A DNA stretch of 23,942 nucleotides, from positions 1 through 23,942 of the forward strand of contig CBFHAJ010000043.1 in the NCBI GenBank assembly GCA_965653495.1, written 5' to 3'. This DNA is from AG41 sp965653495. Lineage in GTDB: Bacteria > Gemmatimonadota > Gemmatimonadetes > Gemmatimonadales > GWC2-71-9. Positions 1 to 7,434 of the stretch are shown here, piece after piece; position 1 is the stretch's first letter, and every line of letters begins with the position of its first letter. Under the pieces are notes generated by a model. The model did no database searches, was not told the origin of the DNA, and saw only the letters and a program-made list of their open reading frames with translations. Made by a program: the position numbers and the translations under genes.

Positions 1-261
1 GGTCAGCACGATCACACCCAGCTCCTTCGTTTCATCGCGGCGCCGCAGCTCCGTCAGTACGTCGTATCCCGACGCGCCGGGGAGCATCAGGTCGAGCACC
101 ACGAGGTCGGGGCGCTCCTCGCGCGCCGCGCGGAGCGCGTCGCGCCCCGTGCTGGCGGTGGTGACGCGGTACCCGTCCTTGGCGAGGTGATACGCCACGA
201 GCGCGGTGATGTCGGGCTCGTCGTCGACGACCAGGATGCGATGGCTCACGGTCTCGTTCAT
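1..261 (-). CDS. Response regulator receiver domain (partial, 3' end outside window)
   Basis: The first 87 codons of a two-component response regulator are visible; the rest lies beyond the window edge. My translation from ATG at 261 shows the CheY-like receiver fold: hydrophobic strand RILVVDDEPD with the acidic pair Asp13/Asp14, phosphoacceptor Asp57 in VVLDLMLPGASG, and the conserved Thr87 at the end of strand 4 (VIVLT). The start is supported by a GGAGG site at 270-266, four bases upstream. The LMLPG motif and receiver sequence are typical of OmpR/PhoB-type regulators, but the output domain is not in the window, so the class is inferred. It is divergent from the adenosine deaminase operon. 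The partner kinase is not visible. Confidence 0.9.
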   Translation of the reverse strand, partial: MNETVSHRILVVDDEPDITALVAYHLAKDGYRVTTASTGRDALRAAREERPDLVVLDLMLPGASGYDVLTELRRRDETKELGVIVLT

Positions 262-396
262 GGCGCCTCCTGTGGCGCGACGCGCGCTGCAAGGTAGCGC
301 AACGCACTCGTGGCTGGCAATTTTCAGCGCACCTATGTGCCTGCTCTTGGCGCTCGCCGCCGTCGCGGGACCACCGCTCCAACCTTCCGCCCATCC

Positions 397-1635
397 GTGA
401 TCCGCGTGTTCGTCAACGAGCGGCCGGTGAGCGTGGCGCCGGGGGCGCGCGTGCGCGACGCGGTCGAGCTGCTCGATCGCGCCCTGGCCGACCTGCTGGG
501 GAGCGGTGCGGCGTACGTGACCGACGGCGTGGGCCGACCGGTGGACGCGGCGGATCCGGTGGGGGAGGGCGGAGCGATTTTCCGCGTGGTGGTGAGCGCG
601 CGTCAGGGCAGGCCGCCGCTGACGAAAGCCGCCTTGCGTCGCTGGCCCAAGGCGGAGCTGCACGTGCACCTGGACGGTTGCCTGCGCCCCGAGACCATGC
701 TCGAGCTGGCGCGGGCACAGCGTCTCCACCTGCCCGCCGACACACCTGATGGCCTGGCGCAGGCACTGTCGGTTAAAGGCGCGCACAGCCTCGAGGAATA
801 CCTCGCCAAGTACGAGATCACGCTGTCGGTCATGCAGACGGCGGGGGCACTCGAGCGCGTCGCCTACGAGTTCGTGCTGGACGCCGCAGCCGACGGAGTG
901 CGCTATGTGGAAGTGCGGTACTCGCCGCTGTTGCACCGGCCTGCCCTCACGCTGTCCCAGGCGATCGAAGCGCCGCTCAGAGGCTTGAAGCGCGGCGAGG
1001 CGGAGACGGGCACCAGGGTGGGGCTGATCGTATGCGGCATTCGCACGCGCGCGCCGGCGGAGTCGCTCGAGCTGGCGCACGCCGCCGTCGAGTATCGCGG
1101 TGCTGGCGTGGTGGCGTTCGACCTCGCGGGCGCGGAGCGCGGCTATCCCGCGCGCGACCATGCCTCCGCGTTCGCGTTCGCGGCGCGCCACGGGATGGCG
1201 TGCACGTGTCACGCCGGTGAGGGGGACGGGCCGCAATCAATCCATCAGGCGCTGCACGACTGCGGGGCGCAGCGCATCGGTCACGGCACGCGGCTGGGCG
1301 AGGACCCGGCGCTGCTGGACGACGTGATCGCGCGCAAGATTCCCCTCGAGATGTGCCTCACCTCGAACCTCCACACGCACACGGTCGCGTCGCTCGCCGA
1401 GCACCCGTTCAAACGGTATCTCGACCGCGGCGTAGTGGTGACGCTGAACACCGACGGGCGCCTGATGGACGGCATCTCGCTGACCGACGAGTACTTCCTG
1501 GCCCACACCGCGTGCGGCCTGACCGAGCAGGACCTCGCCCGGGTGGTCCTCAACGGCTGTGAGAGCGCGTTTCTCCCGGACTTCGAGAAGGTGGCGCTGG
1601 TGTCCCGCGTGCAGAGCGAACTGGAGGCTCTCTAA
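397..1635 (+). CDS. add: Adenosine deaminase with N-terminal beta-grasp-like domain
   Basis: Zinc hydrolase that deaminates adenosine or deoxyadenosine to inosine or deoxyinosine in purine salvage. In the 412-residue product the deaminase domain starts near residue 75. Metal ligands are visible: His89 and His91 in ELHVHLDG, His272 and catalytic Glu275 in CHAGEG, His296 in RIGHGTRL and Asp353 in LNTDGRLMDG. The family's second Asp after NTD is Gly here; related deaminases with an NTDNRLM-type sequence also lack it. Residues 1-70 (start MIRVFVNERPVSVAPG) look like a ThiS/MoaD-type beta-grasp fold without the terminal GlyGly, an unusual addition. The GTG at 397 was chosen because similarity to this fold begins there; GTG at 310 would add 29 unremarkable residues. 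Neither has a clear Shine-Dalgarno. The stop overlaps the transporter start (TAATG). Confidence 0.92.
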   Translation: MIRVFVNERPVSVAPGARVRDAVELLDRALADLLGSGAAYVTDGVGRPVDAADPVGEGGAIFRVVVSARQGRPPLTKAALRRWPKAELHVHLDGCLRPETMLELARAQRLHLPADTPDGLAQALSVKGAHSLEEYLAKYEITLSVMQTAGALERVAYEFVLDAAADGVRYVEVRYSPLLHRPALTLSQAIEAPLRGLKRGEAETGTRVGLIVCGIRTRAPAESLELAHAAVEYRGAGVVAFDLAGAERGYPARDHASAFAFAARHGMACTCHAGEGDGPQSIHQALHDCGAQRIGHGTRLGEDPALLDDVIARKIPLEMCLTSNLHTHTVASLAEHPFKRYLDRGVVVTLNTDGRLMDGISLTDEYFLAHTACGLTEQDLARVVLNGCESAFLPDFEKVALVSRVQSELEAL

Positions 1636-3044
1636 TGCCGCTGCGCCGTACGGTAGTCGCCTTCGGCGTCACGTTCGTGTGCGCGCTGCTCGTGTTCACG
1701 CTGCCGCGCTTCGCTTGGAACACGATCCAGGGCGCGGTCCACCAGCAGCGGCCCACGGCGGACACCACCCGGGCACAGGCGCCCGCTCCCGTGAGCCCCG
1801 CGCCGCAGGCGGTCCCGCGATCGCTGCCCCAGCGGCTGACGGGCGTGTTCGGCATCGCGTTGATGCTGGGGATCGGGGTGGCGTTCTCGCGTAACCGGAG
1901 CGCGATCAGCTGGCGCGTGGTGGTGTGGGGTGTGGGGCTGCAGCTCGCGTTTGCCGTGTTCGTGCTGCGAGTGCCTCTGGGGCAGGACCTGTTTCGTGGG
2001 CTCGGCGAGATCGTGACGCGGATCCTCGGCTTTTCCTACGCGGGGTCGCAGTTCGTGTTCGGCGAGATCGGCGCGCAACACTCGAGCTTCGGCGTCGTGT
2101 TCGCGTTTCAGGTTCTACCGGCGATCATCTTCATCTCGGCGCTGTTCGCGATTCTCTACTACGTCGGTGTCATGCAGATCGTCGTGCGGGCGTTCGCGAT
2201 TGCCATGAACAAGGTGATGCGCGCCAGCGGCGCCGAGAGCTTGAACGTCGCCGCCTCGATCTTCATGGGACAGACCGAGGCTCCGTTGACAATCCGCCCG
2301 TTCCTGTCGCGGATGACGCGTTCCGAGCTGATGACGGTCATGACGTCGGGAATGGCGCATGTGTCGGGTTCGATCATGGCAGCGTATATCGCCATGGGAA
2401 TCGAGGCCCGGCATCTCCTCACGGCCGTGATCATGACCGCGCCGGGCACGATCATGATGGCCAAGATCATCGAGCCCGAAACGGAAACACCGGACACGCT
2501 CGGGGGCGTAAAGGTGGAGATACCACGCACCGACGTGAACGTCGTGGACGCGGCCTCCCGCGGCACCATCGACGGGCTGTACCTGATGCTCAACGTGATC
2601 GCGATGCTCATCTCCTTCATCGCCCTCGTGGCGCTGCTCAACGGGGGCTTCGGGTGGCTGCACGGCGTGGTGTCGTGGTTCCCCGCGGACATCCAGACGG
2701 TCCTGGGTTGGATCTTCCGGCCGATCGCCTGGGCGATGGGCGTGCCCTGGCACGACAGCGGCACGATCGGCAGCCTGCTCGGCGAGCGCATGGTGCTGAA
2801 CGAATTCATCGCGTACAAGGACCTGGGACCGCTGCGGGCGCAGCTCGATCCCCTCTCCTTCACGATCGCGACCTTTGCGCTGTGCGGCTTCGCCAACGTC
2901 AGCTCGGTCGGCATCCAGATCGGCGGCATTGGCGCGCTGGCGCCTGACCGCAAGCAGGACCTCGCCCGCCTCGGGTTCCGCGCCATGATCGCGGGGACGC
3001 TGGCGAACTTCCTCTCGGCGACGCTGGCGGGGATGCTGCTGTGA
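1635..3044 (+). CDS. nupC: Concentrative nucleoside transporter (CNT/NupC family)
   Basis: Inner-membrane symporter importing nucleosides with H+ or Na+. The family signature is clear: GQTEAPL (residues 212-218, containing the substrate-binding Glu), then SGMAHVSGSIMAAYI in the repeat, and FANVSSVGIQIGGIGALAP near the C-terminus. Many hydrophobic segments span residues 68-469. The 469-residue length exceeds the usual roughly 400: an extra N-terminal membrane segment (residues 6-24) is followed by a Pro/Ala-rich stretch to about residue 63, so this end may lie in the periplasm or act as an extra helix. The start ATG overlaps the deaminase stop and its TGA overlaps the next GTG, implying translational coupling. 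Feeding the flanking deaminase and phosphorylase is the natural inference. Confidence 0.93.
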   Translation: MPLRRTVVAFGVTFVCALLVFTLPRFAWNTIQGAVHQQRPTADTTRAQAPAPVSPAPQAVPRSLPQRLTGVFGIALMLGIGVAFSRNRSAISWRVVVWGVGLQLAFAVFVLRVPLGQDLFRGLGEIVTRILGFSYAGSQFVFGEIGAQHSSFGVVFAFQVLPAIIFISALFAILYYVGVMQIVVRAFAIAMNKVMRASGAESLNVAASIFMGQTEAPLTIRPFLSRMTRSELMTVMTSGMAHVSGSIMAAYIAMGIEARHLLTAVIMTAPGTIMMAKIIEPETETPDTLGGVKVEIPRTDVNVVDAASRGTIDGLYLMLNVIAMLISFIALVALLNGGFGWLHGVVSWFPADIQTVLGWIFRPIAWAMGVPWHDSGTIGSLLGERMVLNEFIAYKDLGPLRAQLDPLSFTIATFALCGFANVSSVGIQIGGIGALAPDRKQDLARLGFRAMIAGTLANFLSATLAGMLL

Positions 3045-3856
3045 ACGGTACCGTCCGCTCGGCGGCTGAGGCCGTCGCCAAGCGGCTCGACAAGCTGAAG
3101 CCGGGCGTCGCTCTCGTCCTCGGCTCCGGGCTCGGTGGCGTCGCTGACGCCGTGTGCGATCCGGTGCGCATCGCGTACAAAGAGATTCCGGGGTTTCCCG
3201 AGCCCGGCGCGCCCGGTCACAAGGGCGAACTCGTGGCCGGGACGCTCGAGGGCGTGCCCTTGATCGTGCAAAGCGGTCGCTTTCATCTCTACGAGGGCCA
3301 CGCCCCCGAGGTCGCCGCCCTCCCGACCCGCGTGTTCGCCGAGCTCGGTGTGAGTACCCTGATCGTGACCAACGCCGCCGGCGGGATCCGCCACACGTTC
3401 CGACCGCCAGTCCTGATGCTCATTGCGGACCACATCAACCTGATGTTCCGTAACCCGCTCGTGGGCCCGGTCGGCCCGGGAGACGAGCGCTTCCCCGACA
3501 TGAGTGATCCCTACGACCCAACCCTCCGGGCCCTGGCGCGCGAGGTGGCGCGGGCGGAGCGCATCCCGCTGGAGGAGGGGGTCTACGCGGCGCTGCTCGG
3601 CCCGTCGTTCGAGACGCCGGCCGAGATCCGGATGCTGCAGCGCATGGGAGCCGATGCCGTGGGCATGTCCACGGTCCCTGAGGTGGTGGCTGCCCGAGCG
3701 GCGGGAAAGGTCCGCTGCCTCGGCTTCTCGAGCATCACGAACGCCGCGGCGGGATTGTCGTCGCAGAAGCTCTCCCACACCGAGGTGCTCGAGGCCGGCA
3801 AGCGGGTCGCGGGTGAGCTGGAGCGACTGATCCGCGGCGTCCTCAAGCGTCTGTAA
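3041..3856 (+). CDS. punA: Purine nucleoside phosphorylase (trimeric class)
   Basis: Phosphorolysis of inosine or guanosine (and deoxy forms) to free base and ribose-1-phosphate. The phosphate-binding loop LGSGLGGV (residues 27-34), GRFHLYEGH (79-87), VTNAAGGI (109-116), LLGPSFETPAE (186-196) and MSTVPEVVAAR (209-219) are all characteristic. Glu191 and Asn234 (SSITNAAAG) match the residues that recognise 6-oxopurines in the trimeric family, so inosine made by the upstream deaminase is a likely substrate. At 271 residues it is of normal length. The GTG start overlaps the transporter TGA in a GTGA junction, making this the third gene of a tightly coupled salvage operon. Confidence 0.95.
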   Translation: MNGTVRSAAEAVAKRLDKLKPGVALVLGSGLGGVADAVCDPVRIAYKEIPGFPEPGAPGHKGELVAGTLEGVPLIVQSGRFHLYEGHAPEVAALPTRVFAELGVSTLIVTNAAGGIRHTFRPPVLMLIADHINLMFRNPLVGPVGPGDERFPDMSDPYDPTLRALAREVARAERIPLEEGVYAALLGPSFETPAEIRMLQRMGADAVGMSTVPEVVAARAAGKVRCLGFSSITNAAAGLSSQKLSHTEVLEAGKRVAGELERLIRGVLKRL

Positions 3857-3990
3857 TAGGCGTCACTTCCTTCCTGGTTGACCAAACCCTGACACGATCG
3901 TTGCAACGCAGCCGGAGCTCTGGCTGTCATTCTATTCGTTCCTGGCAGTTCCCCGGAGGCCGCCACTGGGGACAGCACTGACTCCGTCTG

Positions 3991-3995
3991 GGAGG
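3991..3995 (+). promoter_or_regulatory. Ribosome binding site of the small lipoprotein gene
   Basis: A perfect GGAGG lies five bases before ATG at 4001. It decides the start of the small ORF in favour of 4001 over the in-frame GTG at 3995, which overlaps the site itself. The 144-base gap after the phosphorylase shows no clear terminator. Confidence 0.75.
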
Positions 3996-4000
3996 TGCTT

Positions 4001-4291
4001 ATGCCTCGTGACTGGCGGCTCGCAGGATTGGCGCTTGGCGTCGTGTGGGGCTGTTACATGCCCGGCGCGCTCCCCCGGAACGAAGAGGTCGTGACCACTC
4101 GGTTATCCTGGGTGGATGTCAGTCAGGTCCCGCGTGTGTTTCTCCGTCTGGGCAGTCAGCCGTACGTCGGTCCGTATTTCGTTCTCGTGAGCCAGTCGGG
4201 TCACTACTGTGCAGTCCCGGACGTGGTGTTCGTGACGGTGCGCGAGCACGATCGCTGGGCCTGCGACTGGCAGCCGCAGCGGCCGGCCTAG
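4001..4291 (+). CDS. Small predicted lipoprotein of unknown function
   Basis: A 96-residue protein I do not recognise. The N-terminus (MPRDWRLAGLALGVV) is a short positively charged then hydrophobic signal ending in VWGC, a plausible but imperfect lipobox with Cys18. The mature part is beta-rich in appearance and has only two other cysteines, Cys70 (SGHYC) and Cys88 (WACDW), which could pair in the periplasm. The strong ribosome binding site at 3991-3995 supports real translation. It follows the salvage operon by 144 bases and is probably a separate unit. Its TAG overlaps the TAG of the convergent DUF2071 gene at a CTAG. No function can be assigned. Confidence 0.65.
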   Translation: MPRDWRLAGLALGVVWGCYMPGALPRNEEVVTTRLSWVDVSQVPRVFLRLGSQPYVGPYFVLVSQSGHYCAVPDVVFVTVREHDRWACDWQPQRPA

Positions 4292-4299
4292 GGCCGGCC
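4281..4299. terminator. Palindrome at convergent stop codons, possible bidirectional terminator
   Basis: GGCCGGCC, TAG, GGCCGGCC: an 8-bp GC-only stem with a three-base loop made by the stop codons of the two converging genes (4291 on plus, 4288 on minus). There is no T tract on either side, so it does not fit a classical intrinsic terminator. GGCCGGCC is itself palindromic, which allows alternative pairings. Terminator function is inferred from position only. Confidence 0.4.
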
Positions 4300-5001
4300 C
4301 ACCGGTTGCGGCGGAGAGACCGCGACCTCCGACCCGATGGCGAACACCGTAGACACGGGCGTCGCGTCATTGAGATAGCGCCAGTCCGCCCCGTACAGGA
4401 ATCCAAAGTCCAATCGGTAATCCACCGCGCTCACGTCGCGCACTTCCCACGCAGGGTGCGCGACGTGAAACACGGCGAGCCGCCCGTCACGTCGCACGCG
4501 ACACGCCAGCACGCGCTCCTTGAAGTAGTGCTCCGCGCTGTCCGGTGCAGGCACATATTGGTGGCGAGATCCCGCCATCGTCACATGCCAGCCCAGTTCC
4601 GGGCGTCCGAGCTGATAGGAGACCCGGATGTTGGCGTCTTGCTCGGCGACCCGAACCCTGATAGGCGCCGTCCCGAATGGCTCACCGAACTTGAGCCAAG
4701 CCACGGCCGCGAGCAGCCGACTGGGCACGAACTCCCGGATGAACCACACGCCCGGCTCGCCACGGTAGCGGATGTAGGTGCGAAAGTTCACCTGGAGGTG
4801 TGAGGAGAAACCGGGGATCGGCCAGCCGCCCACGCGCACGTGATGCATCGCGAGCGCGACCAGGCTGACGTGCGTCGCGCCGTTCCAGTGGTCGGGCTCG
4901 ACGCCGACCGGCACCAGGCGGCGCACGAGATCCTCCGGCGCCTGGAAGGTGAGCAGGAGCACGTCGGCCCAGCGAGCCGTGAGAAACGGCCGGTGAGACA
5001 T
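4288..5001 (-). CDS. DUF2071 (YqjF-like) family protein
   Basis: A 237-residue soluble protein resembling the DUF2071/YqjF family. The start MSHRPFLTARWADVLLLTF fits the family opening (Arg-Pro, then Trp and a hydrophobic strand), as do FSSHLQVNFRTYIRY in the middle and the AVDYRLDFGF region near the C-terminus. The biochemical role of this family is not established to my knowledge. The start ATG at 5001 overlaps the thiD stop as TGATG, so translation is coupled to thiD; whether that reflects shared function is unknown. The upstream extension of the frame to 5184 lies inside thiD and is disregarded. No signal peptide or membrane segment is seen. Confidence 0.82.
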   Translation of the reverse strand: MSHRPFLTARWADVLLLTFQAPEDLVRRLVPVGVEPDHWNGATHVSLVALAMHHVRVGGWPIPGFSSHLQVNFRTYIRYRGEPGVWFIREFVPSRLLAAVAWLKFGEPFGTAPIRVRVAEQDANIRVSYQLGRPELGWHVTMAGSRHQYVPAPDSAEHYFKERVLACRVRRDGRLAVFHVAHPAWEVRDVSAVDYRLDFGFLYGADWRYLNDATPVSTVFAIGSEVAVSPPQPVGRP

Positions 5002-5810
5002 CACAGACCCTCGGTGGGCGGACGCGGTGGAGCCGGAACGAAGTGATTGAGCGGCCCGTGGCCGCGTCCCAACCCCGGAGCCGCGGCCAGGGCGCGGTGC
5101 ACGAAATCGAGCCCATCGGCCACGGCGTGCTCGAGCGGGCGCCCGAGGGCGAGACCGGCGGTCACCGCCGCCGACAGCGTGCACCCGGTGCCGTGGGTCG
5201 AGGTCGTGTCCAGTCGCGGGCGCGCGAAGCGCCGCGCCGTCGCGCCGACCACGAGCACGTCCACCAGATCGTCGCCCGCGAGATGTCCGCCCTTCACGAG
5301 CGCGGCCCGCGCGCCGAGGTCCACCAGCTCTCGGCCCGCACGCTCCATGTCGTCGGGCGTCGTGACGGCGTGACCGACGAGGATCGCAGCCTCGTCGAGG
5401 TTGGGCGTGACGAGTGTGGCGAGCGGCACGAGCCGCTGGGCGATCAGCCGCTCGGCGTCCCGATCCAGCAGCCGGTCACCCGACGTCGCGACCATCACGG
5501 GATCGAGCACGTAGTTGGGCAGCCGCAGGCGCGCGATGCCGACGGCGACGGCGTCGACCACGGCCGCCGACCCGAGCATCCCGGACTTCGCGGCGGCGGG
5601 CGGCAGATCGTCGGCGAGCGCTTCGAGCTGACGGCTGACGAGCGCGGCGGTGACCGGCTCCCAGGCGCGCACCCCGACCGTGTTCTGGGCGGTCACGGCC
5701 GTGAGCACGCTCGTGCCGAAGACCCCGAACTGATGAAACGTCTTCAGGTCGGCCTGGACTCCGGCGCCGCCGCCCGAGTCGGAGCCCGCGATAGTGAGGG
5801 CGATTCTCAC
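5001..5810 (-). CDS. thiD: Hydroxymethylpyrimidine (phosphate) kinase ThiD
   Basis: Ribokinase-fold enzyme that phosphorylates HMP and HMP-P to HMP-PP for thiamine synthesis. The product starts MRIALTIAGSDSGGGAGVQA, the diagnostic ThiD N-terminus, from GTG at 5810. Further family features are DPVMVATSGDRLL (103-115), TPNLDEAAIL (135-144), LVKGGH (171-176) and the anion-hole/active-site motif HGTGCT (206-211). Length of 269 residues is normal. The frame stays open far upstream but only this start fits the family. No good Shine-Dalgarno is visible. No other thiamine genes are in the window, so the role may be salvage. It is divergent from the RNA methyltransferase, with about 60 bases between them. 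Confidence 0.95.
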   Translation of the reverse strand: MRIALTIAGSDSGGGAGVQADLKTFHQFGVFGTSVLTAVTAQNTVGVRAWEPVTAALVSRQLEALADDLPPAAAKSGMLGSAAVVDAVAVGIARLRLPNYVLDPVMVATSGDRLLDRDAERLIAQRLVPLATLVTPNLDEAAILVGHAVTTPDDMERAGRELVDLGARAALVKGGHLAGDDLVDVLVVGATARRFARPRLDTTSTHGTGCTLSAAVTAGLALGRPLEHAVADGLDFVHRALAAAPGLGRGHGPLNHFVPAPPRPPTEGL

Positions 5811-5870
5811 GGCCGCGTGTTCTTTACATATTGAAGGCCCGGGTGCGGCCGGCCACGTGCGAGGAGCCTC

Positions 5871-6671
5871 ATCGCCAGTAATCTGCAATCGACGATCCGC
5901 GATCTCCAACGCCGGCAAGCGCGGGGCCGGCGCGGGCTCACCGTCATCGAAGGGGTGCGGCTCGTGGAGGAGGCGCTCGCTGCGGGAGTGTCGTTCCGCG
6001 GAACCCTCGTGGCCCCGGACCTGGCGCGCACCACGCGCGGTGTGGCCCTCGTGGCCGAGCTGGAGCGCCACGCCGTGCCGGTAGAGGAGGTGGGCGCACG
6101 GGCGTTCGCGACGCTCGCCGACACCGAGACGCCGCAGGGGATTCTCGCGGTGATCGAGCCGCGCCGCTGGAGCGCCGGTGACTTCACCCTGGCCGCGGGC
6201 GAGGTCGCGCTCGTGATCGATGGCGTGCAGGATCCCGGGAACGTGGGCACGCTGATCCGCACGGCGCACGCCCTCGGCGCCGCGGGCACCGTGGTGCTGC
6301 GCGGCACGGCGGACCCCACGAGCCCGAAAGCGCTGCGGGCTGCGATGGGGGCGACATTTCGTCACCCGGTGGTCGCGCTCGACGACGGGCGCTTCGTGGC
6401 GTGGGCCCGGACCCATGGCGTGACTCTGTGGGCGGCGGCGGCGGACGGCACGCCGCTCCATCGTGCGGCGCCGAGTGGAACGGGGGGCGCCGACGGACGA
6501 GAGACCGGTCCGATCGCGGTGATTGTGGGAAACGAGGGTGCGGGGATTCGCCCGCACTTGAACGCCGTGGCCGCGCGCCGGGTTGCGATTCCGCTGGCGC
6601 AAGGCGCGGAGTCGCTCAATGTTGCGGTGGCGGCGGGAATTCTGCTCTACGAGGTGACGCGTGGCCGCTGA
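5871..6671 (+). CDS. TrmH/SpoU-family RNA 2'-O-methyltransferase (start uncertain)
   Basis: SPOUT-fold enzyme that methylates ribose 2'-OH of rRNA or tRNA using SAM; the exact target is not determinable. Conserved motifs are VIDGVQDPGNVGTLIRTA (motif 1), VIVGNEGAGI (motif 2) and IPLAQGAESLNVAVAAGILLYE (motif 3, cofactor knot). The substrate-binding N-terminal region with LTVIEGVRLVEEAL begins upstream of the first in-frame GTG (5955), so true translation must begin earlier. The frame is open from 5835 and contains no ATG, GTG or TTG there. GAGGAG at 5861-5866 sits four bases before ATC at 5871, giving IASNLQSTIRDLQRR, which aligns with usual family starts. I annotate from 5871 as an unusual start; an ATG lost through sequence error is the alternative. 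It overlaps the prepilin peptidase start by 11 bases. Confidence 0.85.
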   Translation: MASNLQSTIRDLQRRQARGRRGLTVIEGVRLVEEALAAGVSFRGTLVAPDLARTTRGVALVAELERHAVPVEEVGARAFATLADTETPQGILAVIEPRRWSAGDFTLAAGEVALVIDGVQDPGNVGTLIRTAHALGAAGTVVLRGTADPTSPKALRAAMGATFRHPVVALDDGRFVAWARTHGVTLWAAAADGTPLHRAAPSGTGGADGRETGPIAVIVGNEGAGIRPHLNAVAARRVAIPLAQGAESLNVAVAAGILLYEVTRGR

Positions 6672-7431
6672 CTGGATCGTGATCGTCGGCGCGGGGCTGG
6701 TGGGACTGTGTCTCGGCAGCTTCCTGAACGTCTGTATCGTGCGGCTCCCCGCCGACATGTCGCTGCTCACCCCACCCTCCACCTGCCCCCGCTGCAAGCA
6801 ACCGATCGCCTGGCGTGACAACATTCCCATCGTTTCCTGGCTGTTGCTGCGCGGCCGCTGCCGCCGCTGCGGCCAGCCGATCTCCCGGCAGTACCCGATC
6901 ATCGAAGCAGCGGTGGGCGCGATCTGGGTGGCCGCCGTGCTGCGCTATGGGGTCGGCCTGCACGCCCTGGCGGGCGCGCTGTTCGGAACCATTCTGCTCG
7001 GCATCGGTGTCACCGACGGTCGGCACTACCTCATTCCCAACGAGTACACCTGGGGCGGCCTGGTGCTCGGGCTCGCGTTCTCGCTGGCGGGCGGAGCCGA
7101 TGGCTTCATCAATGCGGTGCTCGGCGCGGCGGTGGGGTTCGCGCTGCTGTTCGCGGTGGCGCGCCTGGGACAGTGGGCTTTCCGTGAGGAAGCGATGGGC
7201 GGCGGTGACATCAAGATGATGGCGATGGTCGGGTCGTTCGTGGGCTGGAAGGGCGTGCTGCTGACGGTGTTCCTCGGCGCCCTGCTCGGGAGCCTCATCT
7301 TCGTGCCGCTGTCGCTCAAGAAGAAGCGTCTCGTGCCGTTCGGGGTATTCCTCGCGCTGGGAGCGGCAGTGACGTTCGTGATGGGCGACGCGATCATCGC
7401 CTGGTATCAACACTTCCTGCACGGCGAGTGA
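6661..7431 (+). CDS. pilD: Type IV prepilin leader peptidase / N-methyltransferase (A24)
   Basis: Inner-membrane aspartic protease that cleaves type IV pilin or pseudopilin leaders and N-methylates the new N-terminus. GSFLNVCIVRLP (19-30) opens the methylase domain, with the zinc tetra-cysteine set Cys42/Cys45 (CPRC) and Cys67/Cys70 (CRRC). Catalytic aspartates are Asp119 in GVTDGRHYLIPN and Asp183 in GGGDIKMMAMVG, the latter matching the family GxGD motif. About eight membrane segments are evident and 256 residues is normal. GTG at 6661 overlaps the upstream methyltransferase gene by 11 bases. No pilin or assembly genes are in this window, so its substrates are encoded elsewhere. Confidence 0.95.
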   Translation: MAADWIVIVGAGLVGLCLGSFLNVCIVRLPADMSLLTPPSTCPRCKQPIAWRDNIPIVSWLLLRGRCRRCGQPISRQYPIIEAAVGAIWVAAVLRYGVGLHALAGALFGTILLGIGVTDGRHYLIPNEYTWGGLVLGLAFSLAGGADGFINAVLGAAVGFALLFAVARLGQWAFREEAMGGGDIKMMAMVGSFVGWKGVLLTVFLGALLGSLIFVPLSLKKKRLVPFGVFLALGAAVTFVMGDAIIAWYQHFLHGE

Positions 7432-7434
7432 CCG

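Noticed and set aside
32..394. Long open frames opposite or across real genes (for example 32-394, 2159-3778, 6616-8196 and 20905-22908 on the minus strand)
   Set aside because: They are Arg/His/Pro-rich shadows caused by GC-rich codon use on the other strand; they match no family and lie over well-supported genes.
3878..3906. TTGACC with a 17-base spacer before TTGCAA as a sigma-70 promoter for the small lipoprotein gene
   Set aside because: The -35 is good but the -10 matches the consensus in only two of six positions, and it lies about 100 bases before the gene.
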